From positions 62,001 to 126,000 of the forward strand of contig JAFDVS010000007.1 of NCBI GenBank assembly GCA_018268935.1: a stretch of DNA of 64,000 nucleotides, given 5' to 3'. Below the pieces are notes generated by a model. It was not told where the DNA came from and ran no database searches. It saw only the letters and a program-made list of their open reading frames with translations. The first letter of the stretch is position 1. Each line of letters starts with the position of its first letter. The position numbers and the translations under genes are program-made. Positions 33,794 through 42,070 of the stretch are shown in pieces. The DNA is from Acidobacteriota bacterium (GTDB taxonomy: Bacteria; Acidobacteriota; Terriglobia; Bryobacterales; Bryobacteraceae).

Positions 33794-34965
33794 TCACGCC
33801 ACTCCTGATACCGAACCCGCTGCTGGTTTCGCCGCCGGATTTGCAACTGCGGATCGATCCCGGGACAAGTTGGCCGGAGGTTGCCGCTGACTGGGCGGAA
33901 CTGGCTCGGTGTTCGGCGGACAGTTCGTTCTTCACAACGGAAGCATGGGTGGGTACGTGGATGGAGGTGTTTGGGCCGCTGCTGGATGTCACCATCGCGA
34001 TGTTTCACGCGGCAGAGCAGTTGGTGGGAGCCTGCCTGCTGGTGAAGGGTGCACCACGATGGCCGTGGAAGCCGCTTCGCAGCATTCACGTGAACGCGGC
34101 AGGGGAAAGCGCCGCTGACACAACGTACGTTGAGTTCAACAGTCTAGTTTGCCGGAGAGGGTGGGAGGAAGTAGTAGCGCAACGTCTTGCCGGTTATCTG
34201 CGGACTCAATCGTGGGATGAGTTGGCGCTGGACGGGTTCGTGCCCGGTGCCGCCCATGAAGCGCTGAAGAGGGCGTTTGCCGCTTACCAGTACGAGGAGT
34301 TGCGGCATCCCAGTTACTATGCCGATCTGGTTCAGATTCGGGACTCGGGAGAAACATTCGAGCAGGCGATGGGACGCACCAGCCGCAAGCACCTGCGGCA
34401 GAACCTACGCAGCTTCAGACAACTGGGCGAATTGCACCTGGATTGTTCGAGCGGCCAAAGATCCGCGCTTACGATGTTCGAAGAGCTGGCTGAGTTCAAC
34501 CGGCGCCGCTGGCTGGCGCGCAAAAGGCAGGTGGTGTTTGCATCACCGCACTTTGCGGCATTTCATCGCAGGCTGATCGAGAAGTGCGGCGATGGGGGCG
34601 AAGTTCAGTTGATGCGTCTGGCCGCGGGCAATCGTGCGCTAGGCTATCTCTACCATCTGGTCTACGGCCGGAATGTGTACTTCTACCAGTGCGGGTTCGA
34701 CTACTCCATCGACGACCGGCTGAGTCCGGGGACGGTCGCTGTATCCCGCGCCATTCAGTATTACGCGGATCGCGGTTACAACAGTTACGATCTCCTCTCC
34801 GGGGATGCCGGCTACAAACGGCGATTGAGCACTCATTCGCGCCAACTCATCTGGGCGGCGTTTCGCCGTCCGGGTGTGAGAACCGCGCTGATGCGCATGG
34901 CTCGCGCGAGCAAACGCTGGCTCGCAGATCGGATCAAAGCGCACTCCTATGACTCAGTGGCCTAG
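33790..34965 (+). CDS. GNAT acetyltransferase, CelD/FemAB-like (Acetyltransf_6), copy 1
   Basis: Protein of 391 aa. The signature of BioF2-like/FemAB-related GNATs is seen: an N-terminal SSFFTTEAWVGTWMEVFGP, a central GRTSRKHLRQNLRSFRQLGE, then RALGYLYHLVYGRNVYFYQCGFD and YNSYDLLSGDAGYKRRLST. Such proteins in polysaccharide loci acylate sugars or join amino acids to them. The start overlaps the upstream stop as ATGA. A second relative is at 59695-60879, so two acyl transfer steps may flank the pathway. Substrate unknown. Confidence 0.8.
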   Translation: MITPLLIPNPLLVSPPDLQLRIDPGTSWPEVAADWAELARCSADSSFFTTEAWVGTWMEVFGPLLDVTIAMFHAAEQLVGACLLVKGAPRWPWKPLRSIHVNAAGESAADTTYVEFNSLVCRRGWEEVVAQRLAGYLRTQSWDELALDGFVPGAAHEALKRAFAAYQYEELRHPSYYADLVQIRDSGETFEQAMGRTSRKHLRQNLRSFRQLGELHLDCSSGQRSALTMFEELAEFNRRRWLARKRQVVFASPHFAAFHRRLIEKCGDGGEVQLMRLAAGNRALGYLYHLVYGRNVYFYQCGFDYSIDDRLSPGTVAVSRAIQYYADRGYNSYDLLSGDAGYKRRLSTHSRQLIWAAFRRPGVRTALMRMARASKRWLADRIKAHSYDSVA

Positions 34966-35767
34966 TACAGAAAGCATGACCAAGCCAGAGGAAGCCGGGA
35001 TAATTTACTCCCACGGCGATCTGGAAGGTTGGGACGTAAGCGCGCTGCGCAACGTGCCTCTGCAAGCGGCTGATGCGATGCTCCTCGTATCGGCGACGAC
35101 GAAGGATGCCTATTCGGCCGAACAATTCCGAATCATCCGGACGAGAGTCGTGCAGGCACTGAAGCGCCCCTTCGTGCTGGCGGTTTCCAGTCCGAGTGTG
35201 GGCGATGGCAAGAGTTTCACCGCTCTGAACCTGGCGGCGGCGATGGCATTGAGCGGGCAAGCGCCGACCTTGCTGATCGATGCGGACCTGCGAAGCAGCG
35301 CCCTGCATCGCCGCCTTTCGGTTCAACGATCCCCTGGTCTGGCAGAGATCCTGTCCGGTGCATCGCTGGTTCGGGATGCGATTTTCCGATTTGAAGAACT
35401 CCCGTCACTGGCCGTGTTGCCCGCGGGCGAGGAGACAAAAAATCCAACCGACCTGTTCGATTCGCTGCGATGGAGGCGCCTGGCACAAGTGGTGAGGCGG
35501 CATTTTGGACAGGTTGTGGTGGACTGCCCACCGGTGAACCTCTTCGCTGACTACGACCTGATCGAGGGCCAATGCGATGGGGTGGTGGCAGTGGTTCGCC
35601 CCGACCACACCGATCGAACGCTATGCCTGGCCGCGCTGGCGAAGATGCGGCCCAAACTGGCCGGAGTGGTTGTGAACGCGGCCGAAGAATGGTTTCTGTG
35701 GAAGAAATCGCCTGAGCGTTACTATTCGCACTATGGTTCAGAGGAACGGCTGCGGAGCGGCAAATGA
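34949..35767 (+). CDS. BY-kinase-type tyrosine kinase (CpsD/CapB family)
   Basis: Protein of 272 aa, a soluble stand-alone kinase. Walker A is SPSVGDGKS (81-89), Walker A' is LLIDAD (108-113), Walker B is VVVDCPP (about residue 191-197). The C-terminus has a short Tyr cluster (ERYYSHYGSEE), the usual autophosphorylation tail, though only three Tyr. It should work with the Wzz-like protein at 29127 to control polymerisation and export. It overlaps the previous gene by 17 nt; an ATG at 34976 is an alternative start. No cognate phosphatase was seen in the window. Confidence 0.88.
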   Translation: MTQWPSTESMTKPEEAGIIYSHGDLEGWDVSALRNVPLQAADAMLLVSATTKDAYSAEQFRIIRTRVVQALKRPFVLAVSSPSVGDGKSFTALNLAAAMALSGQAPTLLIDADLRSSALHRRLSVQRSPGLAEILSGASLVRDAIFRFEELPSLAVLPAGEETKNPTDLFDSLRWRRLAQVVRRHFGQVVVDCPPVNLFADYDLIEGQCDGVVAVVRPDHTDRTLCLAALAKMRPKLAGVVVNAAEEWFLWKKSPERYYSHYGSEERLRSGK

Positions 35768-36726
35768 GTTCCTGGCGCTGCCTGCTGCACTGGCTGAGGG
35801 CGGCGGGTCTTTGGGGGATTGGCGGGTTGTGGATCGCCAAGCGGCAACTGAGACGCAACGGGTCGATTGTAGTGCTTGCGTTGCACCGCGTCCTGAATGA
35901 TGCGGAACTGCCGCGGACAAACAGTCTGCCTGGCATCGTCATGCGGCGCGAGACATTCGACCGGCTGGTGGCCTACATCGCGGACCGGTTTCGCGTTGTA
36001 CGGACCGATGACTCTTTCAGCGGCGATCGCGCGCACGTGCGCGTTGCACTCACTTTCGATGATGGCTGGCGCGACACCGGTGAGAACGCATTGCCTGTTG
36101 CCGGCTCCCATGCCGTGCCGTTCACTGTTTTTGTTTGTCCCGGCTTAGTGGGGAAGAATTCTCCGTTCTGGCCGGAGAGGGTTGTGGGGATGATGAAGCG
36201 TACGAAGGGCGATGCCGAGGCGGCAATCGCGAAACTCAAGCTGTGCAGACCACGGGACCGGGAATTGGCGATCGCAGAACTGGGGGCGAACACGGAAGGC
36301 GAAGTGGAATCCGGCGGCTGCGACGGGACGCTCTCTTGGCAGCAACTCAGTTTGATGCGGGACCGGGGCGTTAGTATCGCCTCGCATGGATGCAATCACG
36401 AGATCCTGACGGTGCTGGAGGAACGTGGAGTGGAGGAGGAGGTGCAGTCGTCTAAGCGGATCCTGGAAGAGAGACTGAATCAGCCCTGCCGCGTGTTTGC
36501 TTATCCAAACGGGAATCACTCGCCGCAGGTGCGCCGGGTCTTGGCAGCCGCGGGATACGAACGTGCGTTCACTACGGAGCGCGGAGCTTGGAGCCGATTT
36601 TCCGATCCGCTGGCTATACCTCGGATCAACGTTTACGAAGGCAACGTTACCGGCCCTAATGGACGTTTCTCTCCATTGCTGTTCGAGTACACGGTGTTCT
36701 GGCGGTCGTGGAGGGCCGGATGCTGA
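35764..36726 (+). CDS. Polysaccharide deacetylase (NodB fold), copy 1
   Basis: Protein of 320 aa. The N-terminus has a hydrophobic segment (WRCLLHWLRAAGLWGIGGLW) that may anchor it. NodB motif 1 is TFDDGW (97-102, both Asp present) and motif 2 is SHGCNH (His pair), with RVFAYPNG at motif 3. It removes acetyl groups from N-acetylated sugars of the exopolysaccharide, metal-dependently. It overlaps the kinase gene by 4 nt. Related deacetylases lie at 50448 and 51430. Confidence 0.88.
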   Translation: MSSWRCLLHWLRAAGLWGIGGLWIAKRQLRRNGSIVVLALHRVLNDAELPRTNSLPGIVMRRETFDRLVAYIADRFRVVRTDDSFSGDRAHVRVALTFDDGWRDTGENALPVAGSHAVPFTVFVCPGLVGKNSPFWPERVVGMMKRTKGDAEAAIAKLKLCRPRDRELAIAELGANTEGEVESGGCDGTLSWQQLSLMRDRGVSIASHGCNHEILTVLEERGVEEEVQSSKRILEERLNQPCRVFAYPNGNHSPQVRRVLAAAGYERAFTTERGAWSRFSDPLAIPRINVYEGNVTGPNGRFSPLLFEYTVFWRSWRAGC

Positions 36727-38015
36727 ATCTCGGCCTGGAGGGCTTCATCCCCGTTGTGCTGTACACGACAGGAATCCTGGCATTCCTGCTGAGCGTGTTC
36801 TGGCGGCCAATGATTGGCATTTACTTCCTTGTACCTTTGATTCCACTGCAGACAATCCGCTACCGGATCAACGATTTTCCTCTTGGTGCAAGCCTCGTCT
36901 ATGTGATCCTGCTCGGCATCGTGCTGGGGTTGCTTCGTAAAGGGCAACCCATTCTTACGAGGACACACTGGACACTGCTGCTGTGCATTTATGTGACCTT
37001 CACCTTCGCATCGATGTGTTTTGGATCGTTTTATCTGGGCGTGGAGATGCCATGGTTGTCCGGCGACAGACGCTTCTCCGATTGGGCGGATTTCATGACG
37101 ATGCCGGTGCTGTTCTTCCTCATTACAGCCGCGGTAACGGAGGCTCGTCAGGTGAGGTGGTTGATCTACCTGATGTGTCTGGCCGTTTTGATGCTGGACA
37201 AGGCTTTCTACAATACCGTAACGGAGCATGACTTCAGCACCTATTCCGAGGAACTTCGTGAAGGCGGGACCATGGGATATGCGGGGTCGAATGGACTAGC
37301 CTCGTTCGAGGCACAGTATGCGACGTTTCTTCTGGCAATGGCATCGACTCAGAAGGAACGGCTGCAGCGCTGGGGCTTCTACGCGCTGGCGTTGTTCTCG
37401 GCGGTGTGTCTCATGTACAGTCTCTCGCGCGGGGGATATGTCGCACTGGCGGCGGGGTGTCTGTTTCTCGGGATTGTGAAACAGCGGAAGCTCTTGGTGG
37501 CGATGCTGGTGTTCGGCCTGACTTGGACGTCGCTGGTGCCCATTGCCGTCATCGCACGAGTCAACATGACCTACGACGCGAGTGGCGGATTGGAGCACTC
37601 GGCCGAAATGCGAGTGACGCTGTGGGAGGACGCCGCGCAACTGATCAACGCCAACCTGTTTCTGGGAACGGGATACAACACTTACCGTTATATGAAGCGG
37701 GTGGGCAACTACGAAGATACGCACAACATCTATCTCAAGATCCTGGCGGAGACCGGACTGGCCGGGCTGCTGTTGTTTCTCTGGCTTTTGTCGAAGACGT
37801 TTGTGCGAGGAGTCCTGCTGTTCCGCCGGGCTGTGGATCCGTTTGCAGCGGGATTAGGTCTGGGGCTGGCGGGATGGGTGGTCTGCGCCATTGTGGCGAA
37901 CGTATTTGGAGACCGATGGAATTACTTTCAGATTCAGGGATACTTCTGGGTCTTAGCCGCGCTGGTAGCGCGTAGCTGGGACTTCCAGGAGACCGAAGGT
38001 GTGACAGAGGAGTAG
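36720..38015 (+). CDS. O-antigen ligase/polymerase family membrane protein (Wzy candidate)
   Basis: Protein of 431 aa, about a dozen hydrophobic helices (for example VVLYTTGILAFLLSVFW, TLLLCIYVTFTFASMCFGSF, YALALFSAVCLMYSL). The Wzy_C signature is visible: YSLSRGGYVALAAG, then a periplasmic loop ending NLFLGTGYNTYRYM and THNIYLKILAETGLAGLLLF. It should polymerise repeat units on the periplasmic side. The ATG at 36720 overlaps the deacetylase stop; a GTG at 36708 is a weaker alternative. Confidence 0.9.
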   Translation: MLNLGLEGFIPVVLYTTGILAFLLSVFWRPMIGIYFLVPLIPLQTIRYRINDFPLGASLVYVILLGIVLGLLRKGQPILTRTHWTLLLCIYVTFTFASMCFGSFYLGVEMPWLSGDRRFSDWADFMTMPVLFFLITAAVTEARQVRWLIYLMCLAVLMLDKAFYNTVTEHDFSTYSEELREGGTMGYAGSNGLASFEAQYATFLLAMASTQKERLQRWGFYALALFSAVCLMYSLSRGGYVALAAGCLFLGIVKQRKLLVAMLVFGLTWTSLVPIAVIARVNMTYDASGGLEHSAEMRVTLWEDAAQLINANLFLGTGYNTYRYMKRVGNYEDTHNIYLKILAETGLAGLLLFLWLLSKTFVRGVLLFRRAVDPFAAGLGLGLAGWVVCAIVANVFGDRWNYFQIQGYFWVLAALVARSWDFQETEGVTEE

Positions 38016-38019
38016 CTGA

Positions 38020-39162
38020 GTGACCGTTCTCCATCTCATCAGCAGCGGAGGCTACTACGGCGCGGAAAGCATGCTGGTGTCCCTGGCGCGTGCGCTTGCC
38101 CGGCAGGGAGGCACGCCGATCGCCGGAGTCTTCCACGATTCGCGGTATCCACATGTAGAAGTGGCGGAGAAGGCGCGGCAGCAGGGCTTGTGCGTCGAAG
38201 TGATTCCGTGCGACGGGCGATGGGATCGGCGAGCTGTCGAGTGGATCCTCGAGTTGCTGCGGCGGCGCCGCGTTGACGTGCTGCACAGTCATGGATACAA
38301 GGCGGACTTCTATGGCTACCTCGCGTCCCGGCGGCATGCCTGCGCGCTGGTGGCCACGTGCCACAACTGGCCAAGCCGCGAGCCGAGCATGCGATTCTAT
38401 GCCGGGCTAGACCGCCTGATTCTGCGCAGGTTTCACCGGGTAGCGGCAGTGTCCGCGGTTGTGGCCGGGACGCTGCGGCGTTGGGGGGTGTCGAAGGTTT
38501 CGTATGTGCCCAACGGAGTACCTGTGGAGGAGTTCCGCGGTGCAGCACCCACGTTGCGGCATGAGGCGCCCGCGAAGCACCGTTGGCTGATCGGCTTTGC
38601 CGGCCGCCTCGCGCCGGAGAAGGGCGGCGAGGTGTTGTTGCATGCGGCAAAGCGAGTGGTAGCGGCGAAACCCGGAGCTGCGTTTGTATTCGCCGGCGAC
38701 GGCCCATGCGGTGCGGAGTGGCGGAAACTGGCGGAAGACCTTGGGCTGAGTGAGAAAGTGACATTCGCGGGCAGACGCGACGATATGCCGGGAGTCTACG
38801 CTTCGCTCGACCTCGTGGTACTGCCTTCGTTTATTGAGGCAATGCCGATCTGCCTGCTGGAAGCGCTGGCGGCGGAGAGGCCGGTGATTGCGACTCCTGC
38901 CGGCTCCGTTCCGGACATCATCATTCCCGGCGAGACTGGCGTCCTGGTGGAGCCGGGGAATCCGGATGCGCTGGCGGCGGCGATTCTGACCTCACTCAGC
39001 GATCCGGACCGCTCCCAACGCATGGCCTGCGAGGGCCGGAGGCGCGTCGAGCAGTTCTATTCCGATGAAGTGATGGCGGGCGCGTACCGGACCCTGTACG
39101 TCCAGGCACTGGAGGAGGGCCGCGTGAGCGCCACTTCGGAGTTGGCCAGCTATGGACACTGA
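38020..39162 (+). CDS. Glycosyltransferase family 4
   Basis: Protein of 380 aa. N-terminal VLHLISSGGYYGAESMLVSL, a VDVLHSHGYKADFYGYLASR acceptor region, then the GT4 C-terminal domain with PNGVPVEEF, IGFAGRLAPEKGGEVLLHA, and PSFIEAMPICLLEALAAERP (the EX7E-type region). Start is GTG at 38020, after AGAGGAG. It adds one sugar to the lipid-linked repeat. It overlaps the next gene by 11 nt, in the tightly coupled style of this operon. Confidence 0.9.
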   Translation: MTVLHLISSGGYYGAESMLVSLARALARQGGTPIAGVFHDSRYPHVEVAEKARQQGLCVEVIPCDGRWDRRAVEWILELLRRRRVDVLHSHGYKADFYGYLASRRHACALVATCHNWPSREPSMRFYAGLDRLILRRFHRVAAVSAVVAGTLRRWGVSKVSYVPNGVPVEEFRGAAPTLRHEAPAKHRWLIGFAGRLAPEKGGEVLLHAAKRVVAAKPGAAFVFAGDGPCGAEWRKLAEDLGLSEKVTFAGRRDDMPGVYASLDLVVLPSFIEAMPICLLEALAAERPVIATPAGSVPDIIIPGETGVLVEPGNPDALAAAILTSLSDPDRSQRMACEGRRRVEQFYSDEVMAGAYRTLYVQALEEGRVSATSELASYGH

Positions 39163-40192
39163 GGCTCCGGTTACGATCTCGATTGTCGTCGCGTGCCGCA
39201 ATGAGGCGCGTCACATCGGCTCTCTGCTGGAATCGCTGCTCGCGCAGGACTTCGGAGGAATGACGTGGGAAGCAATCGTTGCCGACGGCGAGAGTGACGA
39301 TAGCACGCGGGAAATACTGGAGGAATTCAGAACACGGGACCCCCGTATTTGTGTAATCGCGAATCCGGGGCGCATCGTCTCGACCGGCTTGAACGCGGCC
39401 ATCCACGCGGCGCGGGGCGATTTCATCCTGCGGATGGATGCCCACACCCGTTACGCACCGGACTATTGTCTGCGTTGCGTCGAGACTCTGCAGAACACCG
39501 GCGCCGATAATGCCGGTGGTCCGGCACGAACCGCGCCACAGGGTGCGTGGGGACACGCAATCGCGGCTGCCTATCATTCCCGTTTTTCGACGGGGGGAGG
39601 AAAGTTTCACCGCGAGGATGTGGAAGGTTGGGTGGATACAGTGCCGTACGGGTGCTGGCGAAGAACGATCTTCAGCCGCATCGGGCTCTTCGATGAAACG
39701 CTGGTGCGGAATCAGGATGATGAGTTCAATTTGCGGCTGCTGCGAGCCGGGGGCCGCATCTGGCAATCGCCGCGGATCGTCTCCTGGTATTCGCCGCGGG
39801 CGAGCCTGCGGGCACTATTCCGCCAGTACTTTCAATATGGGTTCTGGAAGGTTGCGGTGATCCGGAAGCATCGTATTCCGGCATCGTGGCGTCACCTGGT
39901 TCCGGGCGGCTTTGTGGCCGCGAATATTGCCCTGGCAGCGGGCGCAACCGTGGGCGTGGAGTGGTGCGCGGAGCTCTGGCTGGTGATGGCAGGCACCTAT
40001 GTGATCGCCAGTGTTGCGGCTTCCGTGATTGTGGCGCGCCAGAACGGCTGGCGCCCGCTGCCCTATTTGCCCCTGATCTTTCTGACCTATCACCTGTCCT
40101 ATGGGGCGGGATTTCTGGCAGGCATGGCGTCGATGTGGCTGGGCCGCAATCGCATGACGGCGAGCCCCCTGTTTACACGGTTGTCGCGTTGA
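39152..40192 (+). CDS. Glycosyltransferase family 2, ExoA-like, with C-terminal membrane helices
   Basis: Protein of 346 aa. GT-A fold: SIVVACRNEARHIGSLLESL, a nucleotide-binding VADGESDDSTREIL, the metal-binding DAHTRYAP (D-x-H/D) at about 97, and a NQDDEFNLRLLRAG acceptor-base block. Two or three hydrophobic helices follow (GGFVAANIALAAGATVGVEW, LWLVMAGTYVIASVAASVIV). This is the layout of succinoglycan ExoA. It probably adds an early sugar at the membrane. Adjacent to the priming sugar transferase. Confidence 0.88.
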   Translation: MDTEAPVTISIVVACRNEARHIGSLLESLLAQDFGGMTWEAIVADGESDDSTREILEEFRTRDPRICVIANPGRIVSTGLNAAIHAARGDFILRMDAHTRYAPDYCLRCVETLQNTGADNAGGPARTAPQGAWGHAIAAAYHSRFSTGGGKFHREDVEGWVDTVPYGCWRRTIFSRIGLFDETLVRNQDDEFNLRLLRAGGRIWQSPRIVSWYSPRASLRALFRQYFQYGFWKVAVIRKHRIPASWRHLVPGGFVAANIALAAGATVGVEWCAELWLVMAGTYVIASVAASVIVARQNGWRPLPYLPLIFLTYHLSYGAGFLAGMASMWLGRNRMTASPLFTRLSR

Positions 40193-40199
40193 GGCTTGC

Positions 40200-40844
40200 A
40201 TGATGCGAAGACTTGCCGATGTTGGGGCGGCACTGGCGGCGCTGGTGGTGCTCAGCCCGCTGCTGCTGCTGATCGCGCTGGTGGTGATCCTGGATTCGCC
40301 GGGCGGCCCGTTCTATCTGGGATGGCGCAGCGGGAAGCACGGGCGCCGTTTCCGGATGTGGAAGTTCCGCACGATGGAGCGAGGATCGGCATCTTTGGGA
40401 ACGATCACCGGCGGTCACGACCGGCGCATCACCCGGATCGGACGGTTGCTGCGCCGCACCAAGCTGGACGAACTTCCGCAATTCGTAAACGTGCTGCTCG
40501 GCGATATGACTGTAGTGGGTCCCCGTCCGGAGGAGCCGGCGATTGTTGCGCTATACACAGCGGCGCAGCGCCGCGTACTGGAAGTGAAGCCGGGCATCAC
40601 CGGCCCGGTTCAACTCGAATCAGGCTGCGAGGAAGACGCGATACCCGAAGGGGTTCCGGCAGATCAGTATTACATCGAGAATCTGATGGAACGGAAGCTC
40701 CGCCGCGACAGAGAGTATTTGGAGACGCGCACAGCGTGGACTGATATCCAAGTGGTGCTGGCGACAGCCGGCTTCGTGCTGCGGTCCTTTATTGGCAGAC
40801 CGATTCGCCGAACGTTGCCCTCAGGAGCAGGCCATGAACAATGA
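40200..40844 (+). CDS. Undecaprenyl-phosphate sugar (priming) transferase
   Basis: Protein of 214 aa, short PglC/WcaJ C-terminal-domain form. It has one N-terminal membrane helix (ALAALVVLSPLLLLIALVVI), the conserved RMWKFRTM motif, the RRTKLDELPQFVNVL block with catalytic Asp-Glu, and MTVVGPRPEEP. It transfers a sugar-1-phosphate from a nucleotide sugar to undecaprenyl phosphate, starting each repeat unit. Its 3' end overlaps the next gene by 11 nt. Which sugar is used cannot be read from sequence. Confidence 0.93.
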   Translation: MMRRLADVGAALAALVVLSPLLLLIALVVILDSPGGPFYLGWRSGKHGRRFRMWKFRTMERGSASLGTITGGHDRRITRIGRLLRRTKLDELPQFVNVLLGDMTVVGPRPEEPAIVALYTAAQRRVLEVKPGITGPVQLESGCEEDAIPEGVPADQYYIENLMERKLRRDREYLETRTAWTDIQVVLATAGFVLRSFIGRPIRRTLPSGAGHEQ

Positions 40845-42051
40845 GAGTTCAGTTCCTTTTCATCGTCCCAGCATTGGCGAAGAAGAGATCGGGGAAGTGG
40901 TTCAAACGCTGACTTCGGGTTGGCTCACCACCGGCCCGAGAACGGCGAAGTTTGAGGCGGATTTCCGCAAGTATCTCGGCGTGCCGCACGCCATGGCGAC
41001 GAACTCCTGTACAGCAGCGCTGCACCTGGCGCTGGCGGGGCTGAATATTGGTTCGGGGGCGGAGGTCATTACGACGCCGCTCACTTTCTGCGCGACGGTG
41101 AATGTGATTCTCCACGTGGGCGCCACGCCCGTGCTGGCGGATGTGGGAGCGGACGGGAATATGGATCCGCAGTCGGTGAGGCAGCGGCTGACCGAACGCA
41201 CACGCGTGATCCTGCCTGTTCACCTTGCGGGATTGCCCTGCGACATGGTGAGTTTGTGGAGCATCGCCCGCCAGCACAACCTGCATGTGATTGAGGATTG
41301 CGCGCACGCCGCCGGAGCGCACTATCGAGGCTGGCCGGTGGGCGCCGGGTGTCCGGACACGGACGACTACAGCGACGCATGTGCCTTCAGTTTCTATGCC
41401 ACGAAGAACCTCACCACCGGCGAGGGGGGCATGGTGACGACGCATGATGGCGAACTGGCCGATTCGATGCGGATCCTCTGTCTGCACGGGATCAGCAAAG
41501 ACGCCTGGAACCGCTACTCGGACCGGGGGCATTGGTTCTACCAGGTGCTGGCGCCGGGCTTCAAGTACAACCTCAGCGATATTCAGTCGGCGATCGGCAT
41601 TCACCAGTTGCGAAAGCTGGAGAGCTTCATCGAAACGCGCAGACGTTACGCGCAGCTCTACAACACATTGCTTGGTGACGTGGAAGAAGTGGAGTTGCCG
41701 CACGATAAGCCGGACTGCCGGCACGCCTGGCATCTCTATACGCTGCGGCTGAACCTGGACAAGCTGTCGATTGGCCGCGATGAATTCATCGAAGTACTAC
41801 GCGCGAAGGGCATCGGTACAAGCGTCCATTTCATCCCCATTCCGCTGCATCCATTCTTTGCCGCGTATTCCCAGCGGGCGGCTAACCGGTGCCCGCGCGC
41901 GATGGCCATTTATCATCGCCTCATCTCGCTGCCGCTCTATCCGGCCATGACGGAGGAGCAGGTCCGGCAGGTGGCGGACATTACAAAAGAGATTGCGCGG
42001 CGAAGCCGCAGGACAGCGATGGTTGCGGTTCGAGCTGCGGCCGCGCGTTGA
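40834..42051 (+). CDS. DegT/DnrJ/EryC1/StrS sugar aminotransferase, copy 1
   Basis: Protein of 405 aa, PLP-dependent. The start ATG at 40834 follows AGGAGC; a frame open to 40792 would only add overlap. Family blocks: GWLTTGPRTAKFE, NSCTAALHLAL, TPLTFCATVN, VIEDCAHAAGA and the PLP lysine in FYATKNLTTGEGG. Such enzymes transaminate a 4-keto (or 3-keto) NDP-sugar with glutamate. The next gene encodes an NDP-sugar 4,6-dehydratase, so the pair can make a 4-amino-4,6-dideoxy sugar. Confidence 0.92.
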   Translation: MNNESSVPFHRPSIGEEEIGEVVQTLTSGWLTTGPRTAKFEADFRKYLGVPHAMATNSCTAALHLALAGLNIGSGAEVITTPLTFCATVNVILHVGATPVLADVGADGNMDPQSVRQRLTERTRVILPVHLAGLPCDMVSLWSIARQHNLHVIEDCAHAAGAHYRGWPVGAGCPDTDDYSDACAFSFYATKNLTTGEGGMVTTHDGELADSMRILCLHGISKDAWNRYSDRGHWFYQVLAPGFKYNLSDIQSAIGIHQLRKLESFIETRRRYAQLYNTLLGDVEEVELPHDKPDCRHAWHLYTLRLNLDKLSIGRDEFIEVLRAKGIGTSVHFIPIPLHPFFAAYSQRAANRCPRAMAIYHRLISLPLYPAMTEEQVRQVADITKEIARRSRRTAMVAVRAAAAR

Positions 42052-42070
42052 ATGAGTGCGAGGTAAGTCC